64,000 nucleotides of DNA from the NCBI GenBank assembly GCA_036382515.1, contig DASVHQ010000135.1:48122-112121 (forward strand). Reading direction: 5' to 3'. A program made the translations under genes and the position numbers. The notes beneath the pieces were generated by a model. That model saw nothing but the letters and a program-made list of their open reading frames with translations. It made no database searches and had not been told where the DNA came from. Positions 1 through 9,680 of the stretch are shown in pieces. The stretch is from JADGRF01 sp036382515 (GTDB lineage: Bacteria > Myxococcota_A > Polyangia > Polyangiales > JAFGIB01). How positions within the stretch are numbered: position 1 is the stretch's first letter; the number at the start of each line of letters is the position of its first letter.

Positions 1-601
1 CAAGGCCGCCGTTGTTGCTCATCGCATTGGGCTTGCAGGACTGGAACTTGGTGGAGTCGACATTCGCACGCTCGTCCACGCCCACGAAGCCCACGCCACC
101 GAACGCGTACAGGTCGGCGTCGACGAACAGCTTCTCGAAGATGCCGAGCTTGCCGCGCAGAGGGATGAACGCCACCTCGGGCGCGATGATGTAGTTGATG
201 CGGCCGATCTGCGAGCTGAAGCGCGCCGGGTTCGGCAAGCTCAGCACGTTGACGCCGTTGGTTTGGCCCTTGCTGACGATCTGATCCGTCAACGCGGTGT
301 CCGTGTTCGCCACCGCAAAGCTGGCCCACACGCCCAGGCCCAGCCAGTCGGCCGGGTGGAACATGATCTGGCCGCCGGCCATCATGGCGCGCGAGAACTG
401 GTCTTGCAGGGTCATCGAGAAGTGCGCTTGCAGCTGCAGGCGCATCTGGCGGTAGATCCGCATGTTGATGACGGCTGGCGCGCCGGCCAGCGGGCCCTGC
501 ACGTTGACTTCCTGTGCCTGCGCTGACTGACCGGTCCCGGACAGCACCAACACCGCCACGACCGTCGTCAACGTGATTGCCAAACGCTTCATGGTGCTCA
601 T
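1..601 (-). CDS. Outer-membrane beta-barrel protein, partial (GltA/GltB/CglE type)
   Basis: The gene runs off the left edge, so only the N-terminal 200 residues are visible. It starts with a Sec signal peptide (MSTMKRLAIT..., ending around AQAQ) and continues with alternating hydrophobic/polar strands (RIYRQMRLQLQ, HFSMTLQDQF, INYIIAPEVAF, LFVDADLYAFGGVGF) typical of a small outer-membrane barrel. Two starts are possible: ATG at 601 or ATG at 592. It lies 57 bases downstream of a second barrel gene on the same strand, so the two probably form an operon. Paired barrels near a Glt-type cluster resemble the GltA/GltB outer-membrane partners of the Myxococcus gliding machine. That link is inference; a generic myxobacterial outer-membrane barrel is the alternative. 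Confidence 0.65.
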   Translation of the reverse strand, partial: MSTMKRLAITLTTVVAVLVLSGTGQSAQAQEVNVQGPLAGAPAVINMRIYRQMRLQLQAHFSMTLQDQFSRAMMAGGQIMFHPADWLGLGVWASFAVANTDTALTDQIVSKGQTNGVNVLSLPNPARFSSQIGRINYIIAPEVAFIPLRGKLGIFEKLFVDADLYAFGGVGFVGVDERANVDSTKFQSCKPNAMSNNGGL

Positions 602-658
602 CACTTTTGCATCCATCGTTCTATGTTTCGCACAGTGCCCGCACGCATGGGTCACACG

Positions 659-1678
659 TCACTTCGGGTAGCGGTACTCGAAGGTGAAGGGGAAGAACAT
701 CGTGATGCCGACATGCATCATCACGTTGTTGGTGAGGGTGGAGTTCGCGTCGATCCACGTGGTGGGGACCTTGCGATCCGACAGCGACACCTGGAGGCTC
801 TCGAGCTTCTCCATGTAGATGTAGTCGCGCAGCTCGCCGAAGACGGTCAGCCACTTCGTGAGAAACACGCGGAGGCCGACGCCGGCGTTGAACGCCACAC
901 GCCAGTCGAAGTCGTAGGTACGGATGGCGGGGTCGATCACGGCGACCGGCCGCGTGCGCAGCACGCCCACGCCACCGACGAGGTAGGCGTCCCACTGGAA
1001 GATCGAGTCGTTGAACATCTCGAACTTGCCGTAGATGGGCACGTACGTGAAGTTGAGGTTGCCGCCGAGCTGGTACTGCGTGACCGGCACGGCCAAGCGG
1101 GCTGAACGGCGGATCGCGAAATTCAGCGCCGACTCCGACTCGATGCCCTGGTACCAGAGGAAGTTCGCGCCCACTGCGAGCACGTTGGTGACCCAGTAGT
1201 TGAGGCCGACGGCGAGCGCGTTGTGCGTCACGTACTGGTCGTTCACCGTGAACGCCATCGACGGCGCGAGCTCGAAGCGACCGCGGCGCAAGACGTACAT
1301 GCGCTGGACGGCGTAGATCTTCTCCGCGACTTCCTTCTCGCGCGGCAGGCCGCCCTCGTCGGTCTCTTTTTCCTTCTTGCCCTTGTCCGACGAGATGTCG
1401 GACATGACGTCGCCGCCGCTGGCTTCGCCGCTGGCCCCAGCTTCGGCCTCCGCCGGCGCGGGCTCTTCTTCCTTCGCGGCCTTGCCCTTGGCTTTCCCCT
1501 TGTCCTTGGCTTTCCCCTTGTCCTTGGGTGTGCTCTCGGTCTCGTTGATGTCGAAAGACATGTCCTGCGCGCGCGCGGCGTGCGGGACGAGGCCCAAGGA
1601 CATCACTGCCAAAAGCCCAATGGCCAGCGGCTTCATCCACTTCAGCGTCTCGAAGTCGTGCCGGAAACCCAGGTTCAT
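659..1678 (-). CDS. Outer-membrane beta-barrel protein with charged N-terminal region (GltA/GltB type)
   Basis: This encodes 339 residues from ATG 1678, chosen because AGGTG lies six bases upstream; an upstream in-frame start at 1765 and an internal ATG at 1636 are alternatives. The hydrophobic segment LAIGLLAVMSLGLV and ARAQ form the signal peptide. The mature protein opens with QDMSFDINE, followed by a low-complexity Lys/Ala/Glu stretch (repeated DKGKAK units, then PAPAEAEA) up to about residue 115. The rest reads as amphipathic barrel strands with regular Tyr/Phe/Trp, ending in an aromatic-rich strand (FTFEYRYPK). The charged N-terminal extension could face a periplasmic partner. It is first in a two-gene minus-strand unit with the barrel at 1-601. 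Assignment to GltA/GltB is by context only. Confidence 0.65.
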   Translation of the reverse strand: MNLGFRHDFETLKWMKPLAIGLLAVMSLGLVPHAARAQDMSFDINETESTPKDKGKAKDKGKAKGKAAKEEEPAPAEAEAGASGEASGGDVMSDISSDKGKKEKETDEGGLPREKEVAEKIYAVQRMYVLRRGRFELAPSMAFTVNDQYVTHNALAVGLNYWVTNVLAVGANFLWYQGIESESALNFAIRRSARLAVPVTQYQLGGNLNFTYVPIYGKFEMFNDSIFQWDAYLVGGVGVLRTRPVAVIDPAIRTYDFDWRVAFNAGVGLRVFLTKWLTVFGELRDYIYMEKLESLQVSLSDRKVPTTWIDANSTLTNNVMMHVGITMFFPFTFEYRYPK

Positions 1679-1735
1679 CGCTGCACCTAAAATCGTTGGC
1701 TTCGCCCTTGGAATCGTTCTCGCGAAAGCTCGTAA

Positions 1736-1776
1736 GTTATTGAAAATAATGGTGAAAACGAACAATGCCCGGAATG
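1736..1776 (-). promoter_or_regulatory. AT-rich promoter-like patch upstream of the barrel operon
   Basis: About 40 bases of unusually AT-rich sequence lie 60-100 bases upstream of the barrel gene start at 1678 in an otherwise GC-rich region. On the minus strand it contains TTGTTC and several TTTTCA/CAATAA-like hexamers, so a sigma-70-like promoter is plausible. No single -35/-10 pair stands out. Confidence 0.3.
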
Positions 1777-1843
1777 GGTGCGACTATATCATGCGCTCTC
1801 GCACATAGGCAATCTGCGCATCCAAGCAGGCTCTTCGGCGTGG

Positions 1844-3118
<1,275 letters not shown>

Positions 3119-3227
3119 GGCTTGGGTCGTCAGGCGCAGGGCAACACGCGCGACGCTGAGGGTGCCCACTATAGAAATGGCGACGCGTCCGCGTCAACGA
3201 CGATGTGGGAATCTTGCGCGCGCTGCC

Positions 3228-5018
3228 CTACCGCTCCCGTTTGGGGATGCGGCTGTGGCTGGCTTGCGCGCCGAGTCCTTGCAGCGCGACGCCTGCGGCA
3301 TGCTCGATGACAGAGATATCGTGGGCGGTCGGTTGCGGGCGCGCATAGGCCGCGCGTTCGACTAACTCGGTCAGCGCATGCAGGTCGTCCGATGCGCCGG
3401 CTCGCTGCCGTACGAGCTCGAGCGCATCCCGCGGCGTTCGTGTCAGCACGAGATCTTCGGCTTGCAGAATGCGCAGCGCGACGGGGCGGTAGGCCCGCAG
3501 CGCATTGGCGCGCAGGCTGTGCAGCTGCACCACGAGCCCATCGGTCGGGGCGATCCCGGGGATCTGCACACCGATTCGCTCGGTCGCGAACCCATCGGCG
3601 GCTGCACTCAGCTCGTGTTGACCCGGAACGAGCTCGGGCGTGACGAACGAGCCGTCGGCGCCGGTCTCCACGGCCACGGCTCGTCCGTCCGGTCCGTGTA
3701 GCCGGACGTTTGCGTGCTCGATCGGACTTGCGCGCTCCGCGTCCTCGACACGTCCCGCGATCCAGCCGGTTGCCGTGCTCGCGTTGCGCCGGCCGAGCTT
3801 CGCCGTACGACTCCTCACGGGGGCCGCAGGCGTTGCACCGATCAACCGTTGTCGAATGGAGCGGCGGCTCGCGTGCCAGGCGAGCAGCAAAGCCAGGGCC
3901 GCCGGCAAGCTCAACCAGAAGGGGCTCGGAAGGGAGGGCGCCGGTGATCGCCAGCGCACCGCCTGCGCACGGCTCGACTCGAGCCATGGTGCGTCGGACT
4001 CGAAGCGCGCGCCGATCAGGCGTTCGGTTCGTGCGTCGCCGGCAGTCAGCGTCGACAACGGAATGTTATGGCGGAAGTTGCCCTGCGTGTCCGTCAGCAG
4101 CGTCGACACGTACTGGCCGTCGAGCGAGATCCCGATCGCTTTCTGAGCGAGCGGGCCACCTGCGGCGCGCAGCGAGCCGGACACTCCGACGGCCGCTGGT
4201 TGCACTTGGGTGAGCGCGCGCAGCGTCAGCTCGGTCCGAAGCACACGCAGCACCGCGACGCGGGTCATCGCTGCCGCATGCGTTGCATCGGCGTCGCTGC
4301 GCGCGACGAGCGCTCCCACGCCTTCGGCGCCGAGCCGGTGCGGCGCGACCTCCGCGCTAAACCGACCGTCCTCGTCGAGCTGACCTGCCGCAAGCTCACG
4401 GCCGAGCTCGTCTTGCAGGTGCACACGCAGGCCCGTGAGCGGCGCGGCGGAGTTGGCGATGACGCCGATGCGCACCGATGATTCGTCGAGATGCAGCGTG
4501 TGGCCGCGCGGCAAGCCGAGGTCGAGCCGCACGGAGGCCAGATTGTGGTCGAGAGGCTGCACCTGCTCACAACGGTCGTAGAGTTCGTCGCCGTCGTAGA
4601 GCACTCGGATCCGGTAGCGCGCTCTCGGCAGGGCGAGGCCCGCTGTCGCGGAGCCCTCGGCGTCAGTTCGCAGCGCTTGCGAAGCCGTCGGTGCTCCGCG
4701 TGGCTCACTGTCGACAAGCACGCGAAGCTCGCGGTCGGGGAGCGGCACGTCCATGTCGTCACGCAGCACCGCGACCACGTCGGCACCGAGATCCGTTGGC
4801 GAAAGCCTCAGCTCGAGGTGTGTGCCTGCACGGACGCGGAGCAACGGTTCCGCCGCCGTCGGCTTCGCCGCCAGGAGCGTGAGCAGCGTGCACGCCACTG
4901 CCACTGCCACTGCCACTGCGTCAACTGCGAACCCACGTGCAGATCGAGCATGGAGACGCGGCAGGTAGGCACGCAGGCGCACTCGCCTACGTTTCCTCCA
5001 TTGCGAGGGTTCGCGCAA
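3228..5018 (-). CDS. Secreted/membrane protein with Ig-like and carboxypeptidase-regulatory-like domains
   Basis: The protein has 596 residues from TTG 5018. A basic N-terminus is followed by a signal or anchor segment (about residues 29-57) containing four Ala-Val dipeptides encoded by a hexanucleotide repeat. The exported part reads as several beta-sandwich modules (for example VLVDSEPRGAPT, LRVHLQDELGRE, ISLDGQYVSTLLTD), then one membrane segment (FWLSLPAALALLLAW, about 362-382). After it comes a carboxypeptidase-regulatory-like fold (IEHANVRLHGPDGRAV, VPGQHELSAAADGF) and a helical tail. No catalytic residues were recognised. Such proteins are usually envelope adhesion or scaffold components, but the function here is unknown. 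It is upstream of ftsY on the same strand, 109 bases away. Confidence 0.7.
   Translation of the reverse strand: MREPSQWRKRRRVRLRAYLPRLHARSARGFAVDAVAVAVAVACTLLTLLAAKPTAAEPLLRVRAGTHLELRLSPTDLGADVVAVLRDDMDVPLPDRELRVLVDSEPRGAPTASQALRTDAEGSATAGLALPRARYRIRVLYDGDELYDRCEQVQPLDHNLASVRLDLGLPRGHTLHLDESSVRIGVIANSAAPLTGLRVHLQDELGRELAAGQLDEDGRFSAEVAPHRLGAEGVGALVARSDADATHAAAMTRVAVLRVLRTELTLRALTQVQPAAVGVSGSLRAAGGPLAQKAIGISLDGQYVSTLLTDTQGNFRHNIPLSTLTAGDARTERLIGARFESDAPWLESSRAQAVRWRSPAPSLPSPFWLSLPAALALLLAWHASRRSIRQRLIGATPAAPVRSRTAKLGRRNASTATGWIAGRVEDAERASPIEHANVRLHGPDGRAVAVETGADGSFVTPELVPGQHELSAAADGFATERIGVQIPGIAPTDGLVVQLHSLRANALRAYRPVALRILQAEDLVLTRTPRDALELVRQRAGASDDLHALTELVERAAYARPQPTAHDISVIEHAAGVALQGLGAQASHSRIPKRER
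4894..4917. repeat. Hexanucleotide tandem repeat (GCCACT x4)
   Basis: Four perfect copies of GCCACT lie inside the signal/anchor segment of the minus-strand protein at 3228-5018, where they encode alternating Ala and Val. Gain or loss of a copy would keep the frame and change the hydrophobic segment by two residues. Confidence 0.9.
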
Positions 5019-5146
5019 GTCTGCGATATACTGGGCACGCGTCGTTGCCTGCCGCGCGGCACTGCAGAGAGCTGAAGGAAATTGCGAGACTGCACGTCCA
5101 GCGAGCCGCTAGCATGCGGTTGTGAGCCACGAGGAGACGTCGTTTG

Positions 5147-5989
5147 ATGCTTGCACTGGCTGACGGGCGACCGGGCCGTAGAGGCGCGCTGGTCCTGGCA
5201 TTCCTGCTGGCCGTTGCGAGCGCGGCCACTGCGCGCGCCGACGATCCACGCAGCGGCTATCTCATCAAATTGCTCTCCGGCTCCTCGCAGTTTCGTGTTC
5301 GCGCGCAAGCGGCCATCTCGCTGGGCGCAGTCGAGAGTTCGCCGGCCGTCGCCTCGGCGCTCGGCGAAGCGCTGAACGACGTCCATCCAGCCGTGCGTGC
5401 GGCCGCGGCCACCTCGCTCGGCCGCGTCGGCGACAAGTCCTCGCTGGCGCGCCTTCGCGCGCTCGACCGCGATCCCGAGGAACCCGTGCGTGCTGCGGCC
5501 AGGGTTGCGCTCGCCAAGCTGGAGACGAGCGCTGCATCAGCGGCCACGACGCAGGCACAAGCGCCGGCGCCGAGCGGGCCGCCGCAGTACTACGTGGCGA
5601 TCGCCGAGCCCGCGACACGGGTTGCCAGCGTGGACCGCAAGGCGCTCGCGCAAGCGCGTGACTACATCAAGCAGCGTGTGTCGGAGATGCAAGGCGTCGT
5701 GCTGGCGCCGGACACCGAGGGGTCGAACGACGCCGAGCGCGTGCTCAAGCGCAAGGGGCTGAAGGGCTACTACCTCGACAGCTCCATCACCAGCGTCGAG
5801 AAGAAGCCCGACGGGGCCACGCGGGTGGCAGTGTCAGTGATCGTCGCCACGTACCCCGGGCGCGACATGCGTGCCATCATGCAGGGTGCCGCGACCGTCA
5901 GCGGCGGGGGCAGCCAGGATTACGGTCAAGCGCTGCAGGGCGCGCTCAGTGGGGCGCTACGGCAGCTGCCCCAGGCGATGAATCACTGA
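5147..5989 (+). CDS. Secreted HEAT-repeat protein
   Basis: The protein has 280 residues from ATG 5147; GAGGAG about 10 bases upstream favours it over the TTG at 5144. A signal peptide (LVLAFLLAVASAATARA) is followed by HEAT-type helical repeats at about 40-130 (FRVRAQAAISLG, HPAVRAAAATSLGRVG, EPVRAAARVALAKLE). A short Ala/Gln/Pro linker leads to a C-terminal domain (about 150-280, YYVAIAEPATRV..., VAVSVIVATYPGRDMRA) that I could not assign. HEAT repeats usually act as protein-binding scaffolds. It is divergent from the gene at 3228-5018 and lies just upstream of the HAMP protein. Confidence 0.75.
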   Translation: MLALADGRPGRRGALVLAFLLAVASAATARADDPRSGYLIKLLSGSSQFRVRAQAAISLGAVESSPAVASALGEALNDVHPAVRAAAATSLGRVGDKSSLARLRALDRDPEEPVRAAARVALAKLETSAASAATTQAQAPAPSGPPQYYVAIAEPATRVASVDRKALAQARDYIKQRVSEMQGVVLAPDTEGSNDAERVLKRKGLKGYYLDSSITSVEKKPDGATRVAVSVIVATYPGRDMRAIMQGAATVSGGGSQDYGQALQGALSGALRQLPQAMNH

Positions 5990-6064
5990 CGTGCTCCACA
6001 AATTGTTGGGCAGAGCTCCCCGTATGAGAAAGTGCAACAGCGCAAGCTTCCACCGGAGAACCCG

Positions 6065-6691
6065 ATGACCGCCGTAAGCCAACGCCTTTCTCAGCCGGCC
6101 GGTCCCCAGGCCAAGCGCAGACTGCGCAACTACCTGCTGGTGCCACGCTTTCAGTTCAAATACACGGCCATGGTCGTGGGCGTGACAGTCGTGGTCGCAA
6201 GCGTGCTCGGGTTGCAGGCGTACAGCTACTCGAAGGGCCAAACCGAGATGCTGACCATCAACAAGATGGAAGCCAAGGGCGACGCCATCAGCGAGCAGTT
6301 CGTGAAGGACATGGAGCGCTACAGCCAGGCGGAAGATCGTAAGGTCGCGCTCGGCATTCTCGGCGGCATTCTGCTGCTGGCCTTCGCGCTCGGCTGCACC
6401 GGCATTGTGGTCACTCACAAGCTTGTCGGGCCTGCGTATCGCATGAAGCAGCTGCTGGGCGAGGTGCGCGACGGGCACCTGACCGTGCAGGGCAGGTTGC
6501 GTAAAGGCGACGAGCTGCAGGACGTGTTCGAGGCGTTCCAAGAGATGATCGTGAGCTTGCGTGCGGCGCAGGAGCAGGAGATCGCGCAGCTCGACGCGGC
6601 GATTGCTCGCGCCAAGGCCGCGGGCGTGCCTAGTGAGGCGATCGCCGAGGTGGAGCAGGTTCGCGAGCGCATGAGGGCGGCGCTCGACTGA
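6065..6691 (+). CDS. Two-pass membrane protein with HAMP domain, no output domain
   Basis: The protein has 208 residues from ATG 6065, which follows GGAG at a suitable distance; an upstream start at 6032 is less likely. Layout: cytoplasmic N-terminus, membrane segment 1 (about 34-54), a short periplasmic loop of about 40 residues, membrane segment 2 (95-117), and a HAMP linker (about 118-165, VGPAYRMKQLLGEVRDG and LRKGDELQDVFEAF). The protein then ends in a short predicted coiled coil (LRAAQEQEIAQLDAAIARAK). There is no histidine-kinase, cyclase or chemoreceptor signalling domain. It may relay signals through partner contacts or be a reduced chemoreceptor-like protein. Confidence 0.75.
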   Translation: MTAVSQRLSQPAGPQAKRRLRNYLLVPRFQFKYTAMVVGVTVVVASVLGLQAYSYSKGQTEMLTINKMEAKGDAISEQFVKDMERYSQAEDRKVALGILGGILLLAFALGCTGIVVTHKLVGPAYRMKQLLGEVRDGHLTVQGRLRKGDELQDVFEAFQEMIVSLRAAQEQEIAQLDAAIARAKAAGVPSEAIAEVEQVRERMRAALD

Positions 6692-6742
6692 GCTGGCCGT
6701 CGGGCGCGGCTGTGCATGGCCGCCGCGCGCGCTGCGCGACGC

Positions 6743-7114
6743 TCAGAAGGCGCCTTCGTAATACGTCAGCCGGGGTTCAGGCTCGTCGAAGACCACGGCG
6801 GCTGCGTCGAAGCGGATGTCAGTCGTACGAAGCTTCGCAGACTTCAACCACTGCGCGGCGGCTTGTCGCACGCGAGCGACCTTGCGCGCATCGATGGACT
6901 GCGCTGGCGCCATGAAGCGATCGTGGCTGCGCGCTCGCACCTCGCAGAACACCAGGAGCTGGCGCTTGCGCGCGATGATGTCGAGCTCCAAGCGGCCGAC
7001 GCGTACGTTGCGATCGACGATCGCAAAGCCTTGCTGCTCCAGGTGGGCAGCGACCAGCGCCTCGGCGCGCCGGCCGAGCGCTGCGCGCGCGTCGCCGCTC
7101 TCTGGTTGCGTCAT
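6743..7114 (-). CDS. YraN-family (UPF0102) endonuclease-like protein
   Basis: The protein has 123 residues from ATG 7114; a GTG at 7129 would add five residues. It matches the small YraN family, with a restriction-endonuclease-like fold: GRRAEALVAAHLEQQGF at the N-terminus, LELDIIA containing the conserved Asp, and FCEVRAR in place of the usual VEVKxR, then DARKVARVRQAA. The cellular role of this family is not well defined. It is convergent with the HAMP protein and just downstream of the cysteine-rich lipoprotein. Confidence 0.85.
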   Translation of the reverse strand: MTQPESGDARAALGRRAEALVAAHLEQQGFAIVDRNVRVGRLELDIIARKRQLLVFCEVRARSHDRFMAPAQSIDARKVARVRQAAAQWLKSAKLRTTDIRFDAAAVVFDEPEPRLTYYEGAF

Positions 7115-7144
7115 GCGAGCACCCGCCACGGGTCCCCGCCGCCG

Positions 7145-7612
7145 TCAGCTTCCTTTTGTGTAGGTACCGTTGCGCACGCAGTAGCTGCCGCGCACGCCCT
7201 GGTCGCCCTGCTCGAGCACCGGCACGCAGCCGAAGCCGCTGGGGCACTGGCAGGTCGCGAAGTTGCTGTTGCCCGCGTCGCAGCGGCAGGTGCAGTAGAC
7301 CAGCTTCTGGACATCGCTTGGATTGGAGCACGACGGAGGACAGACCTGCTTCGCCGGGTCGCACGTACCTGTTGGTGGCGTGCAGCCCGAGCGGGGGTCG
7401 CCGGTCAGATGGTAGACCATGCACACGCGGGTCTCGCACTGCACCGAGCTCGACTCGATGTACGCTTCACTCATTTGGAAGCCATCGGCGGGCACCTGCT
7501 CCGGCAAGCATGGCGCGCCCACGGCCGGGGTCGAGCACGCCGCAAGACAGACGGCGAGCGAACTCACCGCAAGAAGACACAGCGACTTTGCGTCCAGCCT
7601 TGGAAGTCTCAC
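7145..7612 (-). CDS. Cysteine-rich lipoprotein
   Basis: The protein has 155 residues from GTG 7612, preceded by GAGGG. A signal peptide ends in the lipobox LAAC, with the lipidated Cys at residue 26. The mature part contains about 14 further cysteines spaced in EGF-like or knottin-like fashion (QCETRVC, CDPAKQVCPPSC, YCTCRC, TCQCPSGFGC, SYCVRN), so it is probably disulfide-stabilised and anchored to the outer or inner membrane facing the periplasm or cell surface. The family was not recognised. It is transcribed divergently from the Glt-like cluster, from a shared 389-base control region. Confidence 0.7.
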   Translation of the reverse strand: MRLPRLDAKSLCLLAVSSLAVCLAACSTPAVGAPCLPEQVPADGFQMSEAYIESSSVQCETRVCMVYHLTGDPRSGCTPPTGTCDPAKQVCPPSCSNPSDVQKLVYCTCRCDAGNSNFATCQCPSGFGCVPVLEQGDQGVRGSYCVRNGTYTKGS

Positions 7613-8001
7613 ACTAACCCTCGCGTTTCAGTGTTTCTGTAAAACCACGGTTTTGGGAGAATTTCAGCTTTGTTCTGAACAGCCTTGTCCTGGACAACCA
7701 GGCTCCCCATGAAAGTGCGGGCGAGGAACCCTCGGACAGCTGCGCAGCGCAGGCTACGTTGGGCGGGAAGTGAGTGTCAAGGCGTTGTGTGGGGGCTGGT
7801 CGATCCTTGCACAGGTCGGCGTTTTCCCTTGACAAGCCGATTTTTTGCTTTCTATGATGGCGCGCGCTGCCGCTTGTAACCCATCGAAATCGCAGTTGTT
7901 TTCGGTTGGTCAGGATGGGCGGGTGGTGCTGGGACAGGCTCGCTTCGGGAAGACTCACTTCATCACTCACGAGTCGTCTAGCCGACGATGGAGATACGCG
8001 G
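7613..8001. promoter_or_regulatory. Divergent control region between the cysteine-rich lipoprotein and the Glt-like cluster
   Basis: This 389-base gap holds no convincing gene. It contains two inverted repeats: AAAACC-ac-GGTTTT at 7641-7654 and TTGTCC-t-GGACAA at 7685-7697. A sigma-70-type promoter facing the Glt-like genes lies at 7829-7858. It is more AT-rich than its surroundings and probably carries promoters in both directions. Confidence 0.5.
7829..7858 (+). promoter_or_regulatory. Sigma-70-like promoter for the Glt-like cluster
   Basis: A perfect TTGACA (7829-7834) is separated by 18 bases, including a T-run, from TATGAT (7853-7858). The first coding start downstream is at 8002, which leaves an untranslated leader of about 135 bases. 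Confidence 0.65.
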
Positions 8002-9675
8002 ATGTGCAGAAACCGAACACTCTGGTCGACTGTCTTCGTGGCGTTTGCATGCCTAGTCCTGGCAGGCCGGGCTGTGCCCGCCGCTGCACAGGACATGCAG
8101 TTCGGCGTAGAGGAAACGGGTGGTGGTAAGGGAGGCGGCGCGCCGCCGGCCGAGGGGCCGCCATCAGAGGCGCTCGGCAACGCGCTGCGTCTGTACACGC
8201 AGGAGCGTTACCAGGAAGGCGCCGTGCAGTTCCAGCGCGTGGTCGAGGGCGAAACGCCCGACGCGCCCGCGAACGTACAGAAAGCGCAGTTCTTCCTCGG
8301 CAAGTGCCTCTACCACTTGCACTACTACCAGTCGGCGCTCGCTGTATTCGACGAGATTTCTGAGCAGGGTCGCAAGCATCTGTTCTTCGATCAGACGTTG
8401 CAGTGGCTCGCGCAGCTCGCGTCGCAGCTACCAGAACCCGCCGGCATCATCGACAAGATCGGTCGTTTCGGCGTCGATCAGCTCGAGCAGTTCAACAACG
8501 CCGACAACGCGGATCTGTACAATCAGTTGCTCTATTTGATGGGCCGCTCGAAGTACAACCAGGGCGAGTTCGACAAGGCGATCGACCTCTTCGAGAAGGT
8601 CGACAAGCGCAACAAGTGGTACATCAAGGCGCGCTTCTTCCAGGGCATTTCGTACGTGCGCATGCGCAAGGCGCAGCCGGCCGCCACCGCGTTCCGTTCG
8701 ATCATCACGGCGATCGACGAAGGTGAAGTCGAGGGCGTCGATGATCCCGAGCGCATGCGCGACCTCGGCTGGATCTCGCTCGCACGCGTCTATTACACGG
8801 CTGCCAACCGCACCACGCCCGACGGTGAGCGCAAGGTGGACGGCGTGCTGCTGGGCAACGCGGTGGAAGCGTGGACCAAGATCGATCCCGATAGCGAGTA
8901 CTGGCTGGACTCGCTGTTCGAGGCCTCGTGGGCCTTCTTCCTGGCTGACCAGTACTCGCGTGCGCTCGGTAACGTGCACACGCTGAACTCTCCTTACTTC
9001 AAGGAATCGTTCTACCCGGAAGCCATGGTGCTCAAGGCGGTGGTGTTCTTCTCGAACTGTCAGATGAAGAACGCGACCGCCGTGGTGCAGCAGTTCCACG
9101 AGCGCTACGACCCGGTGAAGACGAAGCTCGACGAGATGCTCGAGAAGTACAAGGACAACGCGCAGTTCTTCGAGTTTTTGAAGAAGGTGCGTGCCGGTGA
9201 AGCGAACCTCTCGAAGGAAGTGCGCGGCATCATCACGTCGGCGCTGTCGGATCGTGCGGTGCTCGCGAACCTCGAGTACGTGAGCCTGCTCGAGCAGGAA
9301 GAGAAGAACCTGAGCAAGTCGCCTTCTCAGTTCTCGGGCTCCTCGCTCGGCGCGCGCATCCTCCAAGATATCCTCGTCGCCAAGTCGTTCGCGGTGGATC
9401 AGGCGGGTGACATCGCCAAGGCGCGGTACAACCGTCTCATCGACGAGATGCAGGATCTGTCGAACCAGGTTGACACCGTCGAGATCGAAACGCTCAACTA
9501 CGAGCGCGGTCAGCTCTCGCAAGCGTTGCAGGCGCAGCAGACCGCTGCCGGTGAGTCCACCGGTGGTCAGGTCGTGGTCTCATCGGAGCACAACGTCTGG
9601 CCGTTCAACGGCGAGTACTGGCGTGACGAGCTCGGCTACTACCGGCAAGAAGTCACTTACAAGTGCGGAAGGTAA
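8002..9675 (+). CDS. gltC: Secreted TPR protein, GltC-like
   Basis: The protein has 557 residues from ATG 8002, which has GGAG eight bases upstream; an in-frame start at 7906 would place 32 residues ahead of the signal peptide and is less likely. The signal peptide (VFVAFACLVLAGRAVPAAA) is followed by QDMQFGVEE, a Gly/Pro stretch and TPR helices (ALRLYTQERYQEGAVQFQRVV, LGKCLYHLHYYQSALAVFDEI, LLYLMGRSKYNQGEFDKAIDLF). The C-terminus carries the distinctive WPFNGEYWRDELGYYRQ block. This layout fits GltC/NfsC, the periplasmic TPR protein that links barrels and inner-membrane parts of the Myxococcus Glt and Nfs machines. It lies five bases before the GltD-like gene, so the two are surely cotranscribed. 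Confidence 0.7.
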   Translation: MCRNRTLWSTVFVAFACLVLAGRAVPAAAQDMQFGVEETGGGKGGGAPPAEGPPSEALGNALRLYTQERYQEGAVQFQRVVEGETPDAPANVQKAQFFLGKCLYHLHYYQSALAVFDEISEQGRKHLFFDQTLQWLAQLASQLPEPAGIIDKIGRFGVDQLEQFNNADNADLYNQLLYLMGRSKYNQGEFDKAIDLFEKVDKRNKWYIKARFFQGISYVRMRKAQPAATAFRSIITAIDEGEVEGVDDPERMRDLGWISLARVYYTAANRTTPDGERKVDGVLLGNAVEAWTKIDPDSEYWLDSLFEASWAFFLADQYSRALGNVHTLNSPYFKESFYPEAMVLKAVVFFSNCQMKNATAVVQQFHERYDPVKTKLDEMLEKYKDNAQFFEFLKKVRAGEANLSKEVRGIITSALSDRAVLANLEYVSLLEQEEKNLSKSPSQFSGSSLGARILQDILVAKSFAVDQAGDIAKARYNRLIDEMQDLSNQVDTVEIETLNYERGQLSQALQAQQTAAGESTGGQVVVSSEHNVWPFNGEYWRDELGYYRQEVTYKCGR

Positions 9676-9680
9676 CTGAC

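Noticed and set aside
7672..7680. GTTCTGAAC as a LexA-type operator
   Set aside because: Too short and lacking flanking bases of known SOS boxes; neighbouring genes are not DNA-repair genes.
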